A stretch of 64,000 nucleotides of DNA from Amycolatopsis azurea DSM 43854 (GTDB taxonomy: Bacteria; Actinomycetota; Actinomycetes; Mycobacteriales; Pseudonocardiaceae), in assembly GCF_001995215.1 (NCBI RefSeq), contig NZ_MUXN01000017.1, positions 78,799-142,798 of the forward strand, read 5' to 3'. Below the pieces are notes generated by a model. It saw only the letters and a program-made list of their open reading frames with translations. It had not been told where the DNA came from and did not search any database. Below, in pieces: positions 8,118-18,368 of the stretch (position 1 is the stretch's first letter; each line of letters starts with the position of its first letter). Both the position numbers and the translations under genes were made by a program.

Positions 8118-8999
8118 ATGAAGGACGGCAGGCGCGATTCTTCGACCCTCCGTGGCATGGCGGAGGACGAGGCAGGCCGTGCCGACAGGGCCGCGAACGT
8201 GGCCCATCGGCATGAGGGCCTTGCCGAAACGGCCACTGTGTCGATGCGCGCCTTTCACCGGAGAATGGCCGGGATCCACCGATCGACCGAGCGGGTGCAC
8301 CGGACTTCCGCCGAATTGCATCTCGCCCACGCGGATTCCGTGGACCGATCGGCGATCGGCGGACGGCGGCCGCCCACCCGGTTCATCGCGACGGTCGCCG
8401 AAGTGGCCGACAGCCCGAGCACGGCCGTGACCTTGTTCGGCAGGAACGCGGACACGACGGTCGTCGCGACGTCCGATCCGATCGCCGAGGCGGCTTGTGA
8501 CTTCGAATACGTCTTCGGCGAGGGGCCGTCCTGGACACCGCCCACCACCTCCACACCGTTGCGGGTCTGTGGCCAAGAGGAGCTGACACGCCGCTGGCCT
8601 CAGTTCGGTCCCGCCGCGCACGACCTCGGAGTCCGGGCGGTGGTCGTGGCCCCGCTCGGTCTTCCCGAGAGGCCACTGGGCACCTTGACCGCCTACCGGT
8701 TCGACACGGACCCCGCCCCCGAGGTGGCCAGGGCGGTCGGGACGGTCGCCGCCGCCCTGACGACGACCGCGTTGCTCTCGTCGCCGCGGAGGACAGAGGA
8801 TGGACTGCCCGACCATCCTCTGTTCGAAGAAGTGGATTTCCGTGTCGTGGTGCACCAGGCCACCGGAATGGTGATGGCCGCCGGCGGCCGCGGGGCCTCC
8901 GACGCGCTGGCCTTGATCCGGGCGCAGGCCTTCCTCCGGAACGAAAGTGTCACCGAAGTCGCTCTCGCGATCGTGAACCGGACCCTGCGGATCAGCTGA
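8118..8999 (+). CDS. GAF-ANTAR type regulator with charged N-terminal extension
   Basis: A 293-residue protein. Residues 1-75 are rich in Arg, His and Ala, residues 85-225 look like a GAF domain, and the C-terminus (VVHQATGMVMAAGGRGASDA onward) matches the ANTAR RNA-binding three-helix bundle. The ATG at 8118 avoids an upstream extension with poor coding character. Its 3' end overlaps the convergent membrane-protein gene by 8 nt. It is a likely second output of the local sensory cluster; the ligand is unknown. Confidence 0.8.
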   Translation: MKDGRRDSSTLRGMAEDEAGRADRAANVAHRHEGLAETATVSMRAFHRRMAGIHRSTERVHRTSAELHLAHADSVDRSAIGGRRPPTRFIATVAEVADSPSTAVTLFGRNADTTVVATSDPIAEAACDFEYVFGEGPSWTPPTTSTPLRVCGQEELTRRWPQFGPAAHDLGVRAVVVAPLGLPERPLGTLTAYRFDTDPAPEVARAVGTVAAALTTTALLSSPRRTEDGLPDHPLFEEVDFRVVVHQATGMVMAAGGRGASDALALIRAQAFLRNESVTEVALAIVNRTLRIS

Positions 9000-9585
9000 C
9001 GCCGAGTCTTTCGTAAGCCTCGACGGCGGCCTTCGGGTCGTCGGCCTGGAACTTCACGACGCGGACGGTCTCGGTCGCGCCGAGCGGGCGGGTCACGGTG
9101 ACCGGCTCACGCAGTTCGGCGACCAGGTTCGTCTCGTAGAAGTTGTCGTGGCTCAGCCAGGTTTCGTCGCGGAACTTCTGCGCCTTGAGCGGGTCGTGGC
9201 TCTCTTTCAGATGCCGCAGCGAGGCGACGTTCTCCCTCGGGATCCGCACGTCGTAGAACGAGCTCCAGCGCACCCGCACCTCACGCGAGGAGACCACGTG
9301 CGGCCGGACGACGGTGCCGGCGTAGACCCCGAACACCAGCAGTACCGAGTACACGCCCAAGACGAGCAGCACGACGTCGACGACGATGCCGAAGTCGATC
9401 AGCCAGAAGAGACCCGCTTCGACGGCGCTCACCACCGCCAGGACGATGAAGATCGCCTTGCCGCTGGAGCCGTACGGCACCGCGACGGCGTCCCCGTCGA
9501 TGCCGTCCTTGCGGCCTCTCACATACAGCCAGAGTCCTGCCATCGTGCGGGATTCGTTGCGGACGATATTGCGTAAAGCCCCCAT
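8992..9585 (-). CDS. Membrane protein with two TM helices
   Basis: A 197-residue protein with two hydrophobic segments at about residues 43-65 and 70-92 and a C-terminal soluble region of about 100 residues containing a conserved-looking SHDNFYETN stretch. No known catalytic motif was recognised. It lies back to back with an XRE regulator (9-bp gap) and may be cotranscribed with it. Function is unknown. Confidence 0.75.
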   Translation of the reverse strand: MGALRNIVRNESRTMAGLWLYVRGRKDGIDGDAVAVPYGSSGKAIFIVLAVVSAVEAGLFWLIDFGIVVDVVLLVLGVYSVLLVFGVYAGTVVRPHVVSSREVRVRWSSFYDVRIPRENVASLRHLKESHDPLKAQKFRDETWLSHDNFYETNLVAELREPVTVTRPLGATETVRVVKFQADDPKAAVEAYERLGVS

Positions 9586-9594
9586 GACCCCATG

Positions 9595-10434
9595 TTAGCG
9601 ATCAAAATGGGTCAAGATCTCGAGCGCGTCGGCGGACCCCGGATCCTTCGGTGTGTAGATCTCCAGCCGGTGGCCGGGGCTGTCGGGCTGGAGCCACACC
9701 TGGTAGTCGACGTCGACCGCGCCGACCGTCGGATGCCGCAGGAGCATGGTGCCGACCGTGCAGTCGGCGACGTCGCCGGTCGCCCAGAGCGTCGCGAACT
9801 CGTCGCTGCGCATGGTCAGTTCGCCGATGAGCCCGGCGAGGCGGGCGTCGGTGGGATACCGGCCCGCGGTCAGCCGCAGGTAGGCGACGTGGATCCGGGC
9901 GAGTTCGGCCCAGTTGCCGAACAGGTTCCTGGTGAGCGGGTCGAGGAAGAACATCCGCGGCACGGACGGCCGATGTCCGGGATCCGCCGGTGAAGCGAAG
10001 TCGACGTGTTCCGCGGTGAGCGCGTGACCGGCGCGATTCCACGCGAGGACGTCGCCGCGCCTGCCGAGCACGACGGCGGGCACGGATTCGGCGAGGTTCT
10101 CCAGCAGCGCGAGGACGCGGGGATGCGGCTCTTCCGGGCCGGGGTCGGACAGTTCCGGGAGCGAGGACCGCCGGGCGAGGTTGTGCAGATGGCCGGTTTC
10201 GACGTCGTCGAGCCGGAGGACGCGGGCGAGCGCGTCGAGCACTTGCTGTGAAGCGGTTTCGGCCAGTCCCTGCTCCAGCCGCGTGTAGTACCCGGCGCTC
10301 ACCCCGGCGAGCTGGGCGAGTTCCTCGCGGCGCAGGCCGGGCACGCGGCGCGAGGTGCCGTAGGTGCGCAGGCCGATCTCGGCGGGGGTCACCCGGTCAC
10401 GACGGCTCTTGAGGTACACGCCGAGGCTTTCCAT
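9595..10434 (-). CDS. XRE family regulator with MmyB-like ligand domain
   Basis: A 279-residue protein with an N-terminal HTH (RREELAQLAGVSAGYYTRLE at about residues 34-53) and the C-terminal MmyB-like domain (SVPRMFFLDPLTRNLFGNWA and following), a PAS-like fold thought to bind fatty-acid-type ligands. The ATG at 10434 is chosen because the extended frame would run into the divergent promoter. It diverges from an MFS exporter with operator-like repeats between, so it probably represses that transporter. Confidence 0.9.
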   Translation of the reverse strand: MESLGVYLKSRRDRVTPAEIGLRTYGTSRRVPGLRREELAQLAGVSAGYYTRLEQGLAETASQQVLDALARVLRLDDVETGHLHNLARRSSLPELSDPGPEEPHPRVLALLENLAESVPAVVLGRRGDVLAWNRAGHALTAEHVDFASPADPGHRPSVPRMFFLDPLTRNLFGNWAELARIHVAYLRLTAGRYPTDARLAGLIGELTMRSDEFATLWATGDVADCTVGTMLLRHPTVGAVDVDYQVWLQPDSPGHRLEIYTPKDPGSADALEILTHFDR

Positions 10435-10466
10435 GACTTCGAGCCTAAGTTCCTTCGCGCTCGCGT

Positions 10467-10489
10467 GGGTGTACCCGCGGGGTGTACCC
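10467..10489. promoter_or_regulatory. Operator-like repeats between XRE regulator and MFS exporter
   Basis: Two direct copies of the quasi-palindrome GGGTGTACCC (10467-10476 and 10480-10489) spaced 13 bp apart lie inside a larger imperfect inverted repeat in the 103-bp divergent promoter. They are the obvious candidate sites for the XRE regulator; binding is inferred. Confidence 0.5.
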
Positions 10490-10537
10490 ACGGCACGGGG
10501 CTGGTCGCTCTCGCGGGTTCGATCCAGCGTCGAGGGC

Positions 10538-12007
10538 ATGACACGACAGCACAACCGGGCCTGGTTCGGCCTGCTGGTGATCCTCTGCCCGGTCTTCCTG
10601 GTCTCGATGGACGGCTCGATCCTGTTCCTCGCGATGCCCAGGATCAGCCAGGCGCTCACCCCGACGGCCGATCAGGCCCTGTGGATCCTGGACGTCTACG
10701 GCTTCGCGGTCGGCTCGCTGCTCATCGCGTTCGGCAACCTCGGCGACCGGTACGGCCGCCTGAAGCTGCTGATGATCGGCGCCGCCGTGTTCGGCGCGGC
10801 CTCCACCGGGGCGGCGTTCGCCCCGAGCCCGGAACTGCTGATCGCGTTCCGCGCGCTGATGGGGCTGGCGGGCGCGACGCTGCTGCCGTCCGCGCTGGCC
10901 GTGCTGAGCGAACTCTTCCCCGATCCGGGACGGCGGGCGCGGGCCATCGGGATCTTCGCGGCCGCGTTCGCCGCCGGTTTCGCGATCGGCCCGGTCGTCG
11001 GCGGTGTCCTGCTGGGGCGGTTCGCCTGGGGTTCGATCTTCCTGGTCAACCTGCCGGTGATCGTGGTGTTCCTGGCGCTCGCGCCGGTGCTGCTCCGGGA
11101 GGTGCGGGCCACCCGCCCCGGACGCGTGGACGCGCTGAGCGTCGTGCTCTCCGCCGCCGGTCTGCTGCTCGCGATCTACGGGATCAAGCACGCCGCCGCC
11201 GACGGGCTGTCCGTTCTCGCAGTCTCGGCGGGGGTCGCCGGGGCCGGGCTGCTGGTGTGGTTCGCCCGGCGCCAGCGTGGTCTCGACCACCCGCTGATCG
11301 AGTTCTCCCTGTTCCGCGACCGCGTCTTCACGATCGCGGTCGTCACCGGGCTGCTGCCCCTCGCCGCGTGGTCGGCGGCCGCGTACCTGTCGGGGATCCA
11401 CCTCCAGTCCGTGCTCGGCCTGCCCGTCCTGCACGCGGCGCTGCTGGCGCTGCCCGGGGCGGCCGTGCTCACCACGATGTGCGTCGTCACGCCCGCGCTG
11501 GTCGACCGGATCGGCAAGCGCGCGGCGCTGGTCACCTGCCACTTCTCCATCGCCCTCGGGCTGGCGCTGCTGCTCATGACCGGCGTCACGGGCGGGGCGG
11601 GCTGGTACGTCGCCTCGACCGTGGTCGCCGGTGTCGGCTACGGGATCTCGTTCAGCGTGGTGGCCGACACGGCCGTCGCCGCGGTGCCCGCCGAACGGGC
11701 GGGAGCGGCGAGCGCGATCGCCGAGACCAGCAACGAGATCGGCAACGCGCTGGGGATCGCGCTCATGGGGTCGCTCGCCGCGCTGGTGTTCCGCCTGGCC
11801 GGTCCGGGCCTCGCGCCCACGCTCGGCGAAACTCTTCAGCATTCGGGTATCGCGCCCACGGCTGCCGTTGACGCGAAGGAGGCTTTCGTCGCGGGTCTGC
11901 ACACCGCCGTCGCGGTGCTGAGCCTGCTGCATGTCGGGCTCGGCGTCCTCGCGTCACGCTGGCTCCCTCAGTCGGAGAAGGCGCTCGTGCCCCACGTGTC
12001 GGCGTAG
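10538..12007 (+). CDS. MFS drug/solute exporter, DHA2 (14-TM) type
   Basis: A 489-residue polytopic protein. The N-terminus carries the DHA2-type pattern with SMDGSILFLAMPRISQAL in TM1 and the loop motif GNLGDRYGRLK after TM2; about 14 hydrophobic helices follow. Such proton-coupled exporters pump hydrophobic or cationic compounds. The ATG at 10538 is preceded by CGAGG. The divergent XRE gene is the probable regulator, and a nitroreductase gene overlaps its 3' end tail to tail by 40 nt. The substrate is unknown. Confidence 0.92.
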   Translation: MTRQHNRAWFGLLVILCPVFLVSMDGSILFLAMPRISQALTPTADQALWILDVYGFAVGSLLIAFGNLGDRYGRLKLLMIGAAVFGAASTGAAFAPSPELLIAFRALMGLAGATLLPSALAVLSELFPDPGRRARAIGIFAAAFAAGFAIGPVVGGVLLGRFAWGSIFLVNLPVIVVFLALAPVLLREVRATRPGRVDALSVVLSAAGLLLAIYGIKHAAADGLSVLAVSAGVAGAGLLVWFARRQRGLDHPLIEFSLFRDRVFTIAVVTGLLPLAAWSAAAYLSGIHLQSVLGLPVLHAALLALPGAAVLTTMCVVTPALVDRIGKRAALVTCHFSIALGLALLLMTGVTGGAGWYVASTVVAGVGYGISFSVVADTAVAAVPAERAGAASAIAETSNEIGNALGIALMGSLAALVFRLAGPGLAPTLGETLQHSGIAPTAAVDAKEAFVAGLHTAVAVLSLLHVGLGVLASRWLPQSEKALVPHVSA

Positions 12008-12564
12008 GCGAATTCCCCCAGCGAGACGCGCTCGCGCGGTGCCTTCTCACGCTCGATCCGCCAGTCTTCTTCGAGTACCGAGGGATCCGCCGGGTGGCCG
12101 ACGGCGATGGCGACCTTGGGGACGACGTCGTCGGGGAGCCCGAAGAAGTCCGTCGCCGCCTCGGCGGAGAAGCCGGCCATCTGGTGCGCGATCAGGCCGA
12201 GCTCGACGGCCTGGAGCACGAGGTTCTCGCTCGCCAGGCCCAGCCCGTACTCGGCGTACGGGACCTCGCCCTTCTCGTTCGTGGTCACCATCACGCCGAT
12301 CAGCAGCAGCCCGGCGCGATGGGCCCACGCGCGGTTGCCGGAGTTGAGCGTCGAGAGGACGCGGTCGAACGACGGCGTGCCCCGGAGGCCGACCAGGTAA
12401 CGGGCGGGCTGGGTGTTGCCGAACGACGGCGCCCAGCGGGCCGCTTCGAGCAGCGCGCGGACCTGGTCGTCGGTGACGGTGGCGGCCTCGTCGTAAGCGC
12501 GAGGGCTCCACCTGGCGGCCATGATCGACGCGATCGGGGTACTCGTTTGGGCGGGCTTGTGCAT
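11968..12564 (-). CDS. Nitroreductase family flavoprotein
   Basis: A 198-residue protein with nitroreductase features: ARWSPRAYDE and ALLEAARWAPSFGNTQPARY in the FMN-binding N-terminal part and VPKVAIAVGHPAD near the C-terminus. Family members reduce nitro-aromatics, quinones or enones with NAD(P)H and act as dimers. The ATG at 12564 (MHKPAQ) is preferred; an in-frame ATG at 12597 would add 11 residues. Its 3' end overlaps the MFS gene by 40 nt in the opposite direction. Confidence 0.9.
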   Translation of the reverse strand: MHKPAQTSTPIASIMAARWSPRAYDEAATVTDDQVRALLEAARWAPSFGNTQPARYLVGLRGTPSFDRVLSTLNSGNRAWAHRAGLLLIGVMVTTNEKGEVPYAEYGLGLASENLVLQAVELGLIAHQMAGFSAEAATDFFGLPDDVVPKVAIAVGHPADPSVLEEDWRIEREKAPRERVSLGEFAYADTWGTSAFSD

Positions 12565-12791
12565 TGGCGGACCATAACAAGGCGTGCTCTCCGTCACTAA
12601 AGTGAAAGCCCTCCGACTATTTCGTTGGTGTTAAGGAAGATTTACTTCCAGAAGTCCCCGAAGTGGTGGTCAGGCCCACTTACGAGGGTGGCGGGCATGC
12701 GTGTCCCCGGTAGGCTTTCGCCCAAATAAGGGACGCGGGGGCTCCTCGGTGCCCACCAGGAGCACGCCCGGCCCGTCGAGGAGGTTCGGGC

Positions 12792-14056
<1,265 letters not shown>

Positions 14057-14057
<1 letters not shown>

Positions 14058-15097
14058 TGGCTGAAGGTCTGCGAGTAGGAGTTGTCGGGGCGACCGGTCA
14101 GGTCGGCGCTGTCATGCGCCGTCTGCTGGCCGAACGGGGTTTCCCGGTCGCCGAAATGCGGTACTTCGCTTCGGCGCGGTCCGCGGGCTCGAAACTTCCT
14201 TGGGGTGACGGGGAAATCGTCATCGAGGACGCGACGACGGCGGATCCGTCCGGTTTGGACATCGCGCTGTTCTCCGCCGGTGGCTCGACCTCCAAGGCGC
14301 AGGCGGAGCGGTTCGCCGCCGCCGGCGCCACGGTGATCGACAACTCGTCGGCCTGGCGCATGGACCCCGAGGTCCCGCTGGTCGTCAGCGAGGTCAACCC
14401 GGAGGCGGTCAAGGAAGCGCGCAAGGGGATCATCGCGAACCCCAACTGCACCACCATGGCCGCGATGCCGGTGCTCAAGCCGCTGCACGCCGAAGCGGGC
14501 CTGGTGCGGCTGGTCGCCAGCACCTACCAGGCGGTGTCCGGCAGCGGGCTCGCCGGTGTCGAGGAGCTGGAAGGCCAGCTGGCCGCGGCGGCGCCGAACG
14601 CGGGCGCGCTGACCCACGACGGCGCGGCGGTGGCCTTCCCCGAGCCGAAGAAGTACGCGCGGACCATCGCGCACAACGTCCTCCCGATGGCTGGGTCCAT
14701 TGTGGACGACGGCGAGTTCGAGACGGACGAAGAGAAGAAGTTCCGCAACGAGAGCCGCAAGATCCTGAGCATCCCGGAACTGCGCGTCTCCTGCACCTGT
14801 GTGCGGGTGCCGGTGTTCTCGGGGCACTCGATCTCGATCAACGCGGAGTTCTCGCAGGCGCTTTCGGTCGCCCGCGCGACCGAACTGCTGTCCGGCGCGC
14901 CCGGCGTGGAGCTGTCCGACATCCCGACGCCGTTGCAGGCCGCCGGCCAGGACCCGTCCTACGTCGGGCGCCTGCGGACGGACCCGGGTGTCGACGGCGG
15001 TCGCGGTCTCGTGCTGTTCCTGTCGAACGACAACTTGCGCAAGGGCGCGGCGCTCAACGCCGTGCAGATCGCGGAACTGGTCGCCGCGAACTCCTGA
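14057..15097 (+). CDS. asd: Aspartate-semialdehyde dehydrogenase
   Basis: A 346-residue enzyme that reduces aspartyl phosphate to aspartate semialdehyde with NADPH. The nucleotide motif GVVGATGQVG is near the N-terminus, the catalytic cysteine sits in NPNCTTM, and FSGHS follows in the C-terminal part. TGATG joins it to the aspartokinase gene, so translation is coupled. A hairpin follows the stop codon. Confidence 0.97.
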
Positions 15098-15106
15098 TGT
15101 GGGCTG

Positions 15107-15148
15107 AAGGGGCCTTTCGCCGCATGTGATGCGGTGAAAGGCCCCTTT
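15107..15148 (+). terminator. Terminator hairpin after asd
   Basis: A 12-bp stem AAGGGGCCTTTC, a G/T mismatch and six more pairs to CCGCAT/ATGCGG close a 3-nt loop. The second arm ends in TTT at 15146-15148. It starts 10 bp after the asd stop codon. Confidence 0.75.
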
Positions 15149-15245
15149 GTCGCTTCAGATGCGGTGAAGGACGCTTTCAGCCCGGGCGGCCGCCCCGTTT
15201 GCGACTATCGCCCGCGCGCTAGCCCGTATATCGGCCGGTTTCGGT

Positions 15246-15298
15246 GTCGCGAAAGCCACTTTCGGGACGTCTGATGTCGCGAAAGTGGCTTTCGCGCC
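15246..15298. repeat. 53-bp double-palindrome repeat element, copy 2
   Basis: Units 15246-15268 (GTCGCGAAAG-CCA-CTTTCGGGAC) and 15276-15298 (GTCGCGAAAG-TGG-CTTTCGCGCC) are inverted relative to each other with starts 30 bp apart, as in copies 1 and 3. The outer bases differ between copies but the AAAG/CTTT core, the CCA/TGG centres and the spacing are kept. This is part of the 417-bp gene-free stretch 15098-15514, which holds only hairpins and these repeats. Confidence 0.7.
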
Positions 15299-15359
15299 GC
15301 GGGAGCGCGGTGGGCCGGTGGGGTCGTGAGCGGACAGGTGAGACCCGGCGGAAGCTGGT

Positions 15360-15412
15360 GTCGTGAAAGCCACTTTCACAACACTCAACGTTGCGAAAGT
15401 GGCTTTCACAAC
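15360..15412. repeat. 53-bp double-palindrome repeat element, copy 3
   Basis: Units 15360-15382 (GTCGTGAAAG-CCA-CTTTCACAAC) and 15390-15412 (GTTGCGAAAG-TGG-CTTTCACAAC) lie 30 bp apart with a 7-nt spacer nearly identical to that of copy 1 (ACTCAAC versus CTTCAAC). Read on the minus strand the elements give repetitive KATFAT/KVAFAT peptides, which are by-products and not a gene. Confidence 0.7.
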
Positions 15413-15468
15413 ACCTCCGGCGGGACCGGCCACCGCCGCCTTCAGAGGACGAAACGCACACACCCCCG

Positions 15469-15514
15469 CGCGATTAGTCACCTACTTGCGAACGCAAGTA
15501 GGTGACTAATCGCG
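15469..15514. terminator. Perfect 22-bp palindrome next to a stop codon
   Basis: Two 22-nt arms (15469-15490 and 15493-15514) are exact complements around a central AA. The palindrome ends directly against the stop codon of the minus-strand gene that ends at 15515. A transcript would fold into one continuous helix. It is probably the terminator of that gene; the arms are unusually AT-rich and exact. Confidence 0.65.
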
Positions 15515-16621
15515 TCACGGGCGGGTCGCGCCGAAGCAGGCCGCGTACCGCGTCGCCAGGAACTCGCTCCGCGGATCCCCGTAGTAGGACCACATCCCGC
15601 CGTCGGCCCGCGTCCCCAGGTGCCGGAACTGCTCGACGGCTTCGTCGAAGCGCCCGTTCTCCACGAGCGCCTTCGCCGCGTACGAACGGTCCGAGCGGGT
15701 CGACGAGTGATCCCGCCCTTCGCCGTCGAGCCAGGCCAGGATCCCGTCGAGCGCGCCGGTGACCCGCGGGTCACGCCACGCGGGAGCACCCTGGAGGTCG
15801 GCTTCGTGCGCGGCGACCAGCAGCAGCGGAGCCAGCTTCGGCGACTTCGACGCGGCGGTTTCGGCGAACTCCCACATCTTCTCGTTGGAGCCGAACCACT
15901 TGGCGCACCAGTACTGCAAGGCGCGTCCGTGCGCCCCACGGTGCTGCGGGTCGCGTTCGGTGAGCTCCTCCCAGACCTTCAGGTACCGGTCGTTCTCGTA
16001 CTGCCGCCCCATCGCGATCGCGAGCGCGGACACCCACGGCGTCGGATCCTCGGGAGCGAGCTCCGATGCCTCGCGCACGGCGTCCTCGGCCTGCTCCAGC
16101 ACCCGGAAGAACGCGGCGAACTGCTCCTCCGAGACGTGCTCCGCCCGCAGCCCGCTGCGCACCTCCCACGCCACGTGCACCAGCGATTCCGCGTTGACCA
16201 GCGCCACGCCCGCGTCACCGGGCCGGGCCTTGCGCCACGCGCGCAGCCACTCGTCGTCCTTCGCCGCGGCCTCGCCGAGCACGCCGGTCACCAGGTCGCG
16301 ACGATCCCAGTCACCCCAGGTCGACGCCAGCAGCGCGGCGGCGCCCTCCCATTCGCCGCGCGCGGTCGACTCCTGGACGGCGAGGACCTCCTCGTCGGTC
16401 CAGTACTCCTTGGCCGACACCTCGCCGTCGGCCGGGAGGTCCCAGCGCGTGACGTCCGGGATCTTGCCCTTGAACTTGGGCTTTTCCGGCGGCAGCAGCG
16501 CGGCGAACTCCTCCGGTGTCATCACGTTCTCGAGTTCGTCGATCTCGACGCCGCGTCGCTTGGCCTCCTTCATCATGGCGAAGACGGCCTTGCGTTCACG
16601 GGATTTGAGCAGCCAAAGCAC
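15515..16621 (-). CDS. Tetratricopeptide-like protein of unknown function
   Basis: A 368-residue soluble, acidic, mostly helical protein. Two parts resemble helical repeats (about residues 150-250 and 300-360), with alternating Trp/Ala/Glu-rich helices. No catalytic motif was found. The GTG at 16621 was chosen because AAGGAG lies 6 nt upstream, inside the end of the M48 protease gene with which it overlaps in regulation if not in sequence; an ATG at 16645 lacks such a site. Cotranscription with the protease is likely. Confidence 0.7.
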   Translation of the reverse strand: MLWLLKSRERKAVFAMMKEAKRRGVEIDELENVMTPEEFAALLPPEKPKFKGKIPDVTRWDLPADGEVSAKEYWTDEEVLAVQESTARGEWEGAAALLASTWGDWDRRDLVTGVLGEAAAKDDEWLRAWRKARPGDAGVALVNAESLVHVAWEVRSGLRAEHVSEEQFAAFFRVLEQAEDAVREASELAPEDPTPWVSALAIAMGRQYENDRYLKVWEELTERDPQHRGAHGRALQYWCAKWFGSNEKMWEFAETAASKSPKLAPLLLVAAHEADLQGAPAWRDPRVTGALDGILAWLDGEGRDHSSTRSDRSYAAKALVENGRFDEAVEQFRHLGTRADGGMWSYYGDPRSEFLATRYAACFGATRP

Positions 16622-16631
16622 TTGAAACTCC

Positions 16632-18131
16632 TTACGAACGAACAAGAGTGAGCGACGGCCGGTAACCGGCGGGCACCCCGGCGGCCGTCAGCAACGCGCG
16701 CAGCGGCGCGGTGTCGGATTCGGCCGCGGCGGCCTCGTCGAGCGCGGGCGCGAGCTGCTCCTCCAGCGGCTCGTCCAGGACGAACGGGGCCGGACCGGAC
16801 CACGACAGCGACCAGCGACCGGCACCGACGTCGGTGAGCGCCGCGTGCACCACGACCGCGAGCCGCCCGCGGACGGAGGCCGCGGCGAACTCCCGCCGGG
16901 CTCGGGAGCCTGCCCCGGCGGGCGGTTTCGAGGCGGGGTCGGCGAGTTCTTCGTGCCTGCCCGCGTCGAGCAGGTCCAGCGCCATGTCCAGGGTGCGTTC
17001 GCCGAGGACCTCGGCGGCCGCTTCGGCGGCGGCGTACCGACGGCCGATCGCGACCAGCGACTGCCAGTCCGTCCGCCGCTTCGTGTGCGCCTCGTCGGAG
17101 AAGACGGCGAACAGCGCCTCGTCGAGCATCTTCTCGGCACCGGTCAGCAGTTCGGTCGCCTGCCGTTCGCCGCCGGAGCGGACCGGGAACCGGGTGCCCG
17201 CTTCGAGCGTCGCGACGCGGTCGCGGGTGGCCGGATGCGTGTCCCACCGCGAGGTCTTCTCCTCCGACGGATTCTGACGCATCTCCTCCATCTGCTCGGC
17301 CCTGGTCGGGTCGGTGAGCAGCGCGCGGTAGCCCTCGCCGAACCGGTCCGGGAGGTAACCCGCGTCCCAGCCGACAGCGGCGTAGTTGTTCATGAAGAAC
17401 CGCCAGGTGACGGCCAGCGCTTCGATCTCGCGCAGGGCCGAGGCCGCCGCGTCGGTACCGGCGAGCCGCGCGGAGACGGCGTCGGCCGCGAGTTCCTGGT
17501 TCCGGCAGACGCTCATCGAGACCATGAAGTACAGCTTCGCGTACTGCTTAAACAGCCAGCCGACGAAGCGTTCGAAGTAGCCTTCGCGGCCCAGGCCGTT
17601 GACCACCCGCGCGATCGACTTGCGCCCGCGATAGGTCAGCGCGGAGAACCGGGTGTCCTTGTTGCTGTAGTGGCCCAGCTCGTGCGCGAGCACCGCGCGG
17701 AACTGGTCCTGGCGCAGGCCCATGATCAGTGGGACCCCGATGATCATCCGGCGGCGCAGCACCCGCAGCCCGAGCCACGAGGTGCGCTCGGTGACCGCGG
17801 CGTTGACGTCGGCGTCGAGGTGGATCTCGTCCGGCGGCCGGGTGCCCGCCTCGTCCGCCAGTTCCCGGACCAGCGCCCACAGGGCGGGCTGGGACTCCGG
17901 TGTCACCTCGACGCCGGGTATGTCGTCGTCGGTGGCCCGCTCGACCGTGAGCAGGGTCTTGAGCAGGATCCAGCCGACCGGGACGGTGATGATGCCGAGC
18001 TTCACCGCCGTGAAAACGTTGTGCCGCAGCGCCAGCACTTCGAGCGTCACGATCCCGCCCACGAACGCCAGCACGAGCAGCGGGAACGCCGCCAGCAGGA
18101 CGGCAGCGAGCAGCCCACGTAAAGATTTCAC
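16632..18131 (-). CDS. M48 family membrane metallopeptidase
   Basis: A 499-residue protein with two N-terminal TM helices (about residues 8-35 and 42-62) and the zinc motif HELGH at about 150-154; the third ligand Glu is in NQELAADAVSARL. HtpX-like proteases of this type act on membrane proteins from the cytoplasmic side. A C-terminal region of about 200 residues is unlike HtpX and has no recognised domain. The GTG at 18131 is favoured, with GGAAGG about 10 nt upstream; starts further upstream are possible. Confidence 0.85.
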   Translation of the reverse strand: MKSLRGLLAAVLLAAFPLLVLAFVGGIVTLEVLALRHNVFTAVKLGIITVPVGWILLKTLLTVERATDDDIPGVEVTPESQPALWALVRELADEAGTRPPDEIHLDADVNAAVTERTSWLGLRVLRRRMIIGVPLIMGLRQDQFRAVLAHELGHYSNKDTRFSALTYRGRKSIARVVNGLGREGYFERFVGWLFKQYAKLYFMVSMSVCRNQELAADAVSARLAGTDAAASALREIEALAVTWRFFMNNYAAVGWDAGYLPDRFGEGYRALLTDPTRAEQMEEMRQNPSEEKTSRWDTHPATRDRVATLEAGTRFPVRSGGERQATELLTGAEKMLDEALFAVFSDEAHTKRRTDWQSLVAIGRRYAAAEAAAEVLGERTLDMALDLLDAGRHEELADPASKPPAGAGSRARREFAAASVRGRLAVVVHAALTDVGAGRWSLSWSGPAPFVLDEPLEEQLAPALDEAAAAESDTAPLRALLTAAGVPAGYRPSLTLVRS

Positions 18132-18368
18132 CGTGAAACGGACCTTCCCCAGTTGGTGTACCCCCGACACCGAGCGCTCATTGTGCCCGAAACACCGCCA
18201 CCGGCCGATCACTTTTCGAATACGATCGAAGACTTCGGGATGAACATCACCTCACGCGTGGTAGTCGCTTGTGGACTGTCCATTGTGGATATCGGTAAAT
18301 GCGTTGTCCGGTTCGTCCGGCCCATGCATGCTCATACGTGACAAAACGTTTTCCACGAAGGGAAAGTC

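Noticed and set aside
15155..15481. Possible small gene with KATFAT/KVAFAT repeats on the minus strand
   Set aside because: The repetitive peptides come from the palindromic DNA elements, and similar peptides appear only where the repeat occurs. There is no ribosome-binding site.
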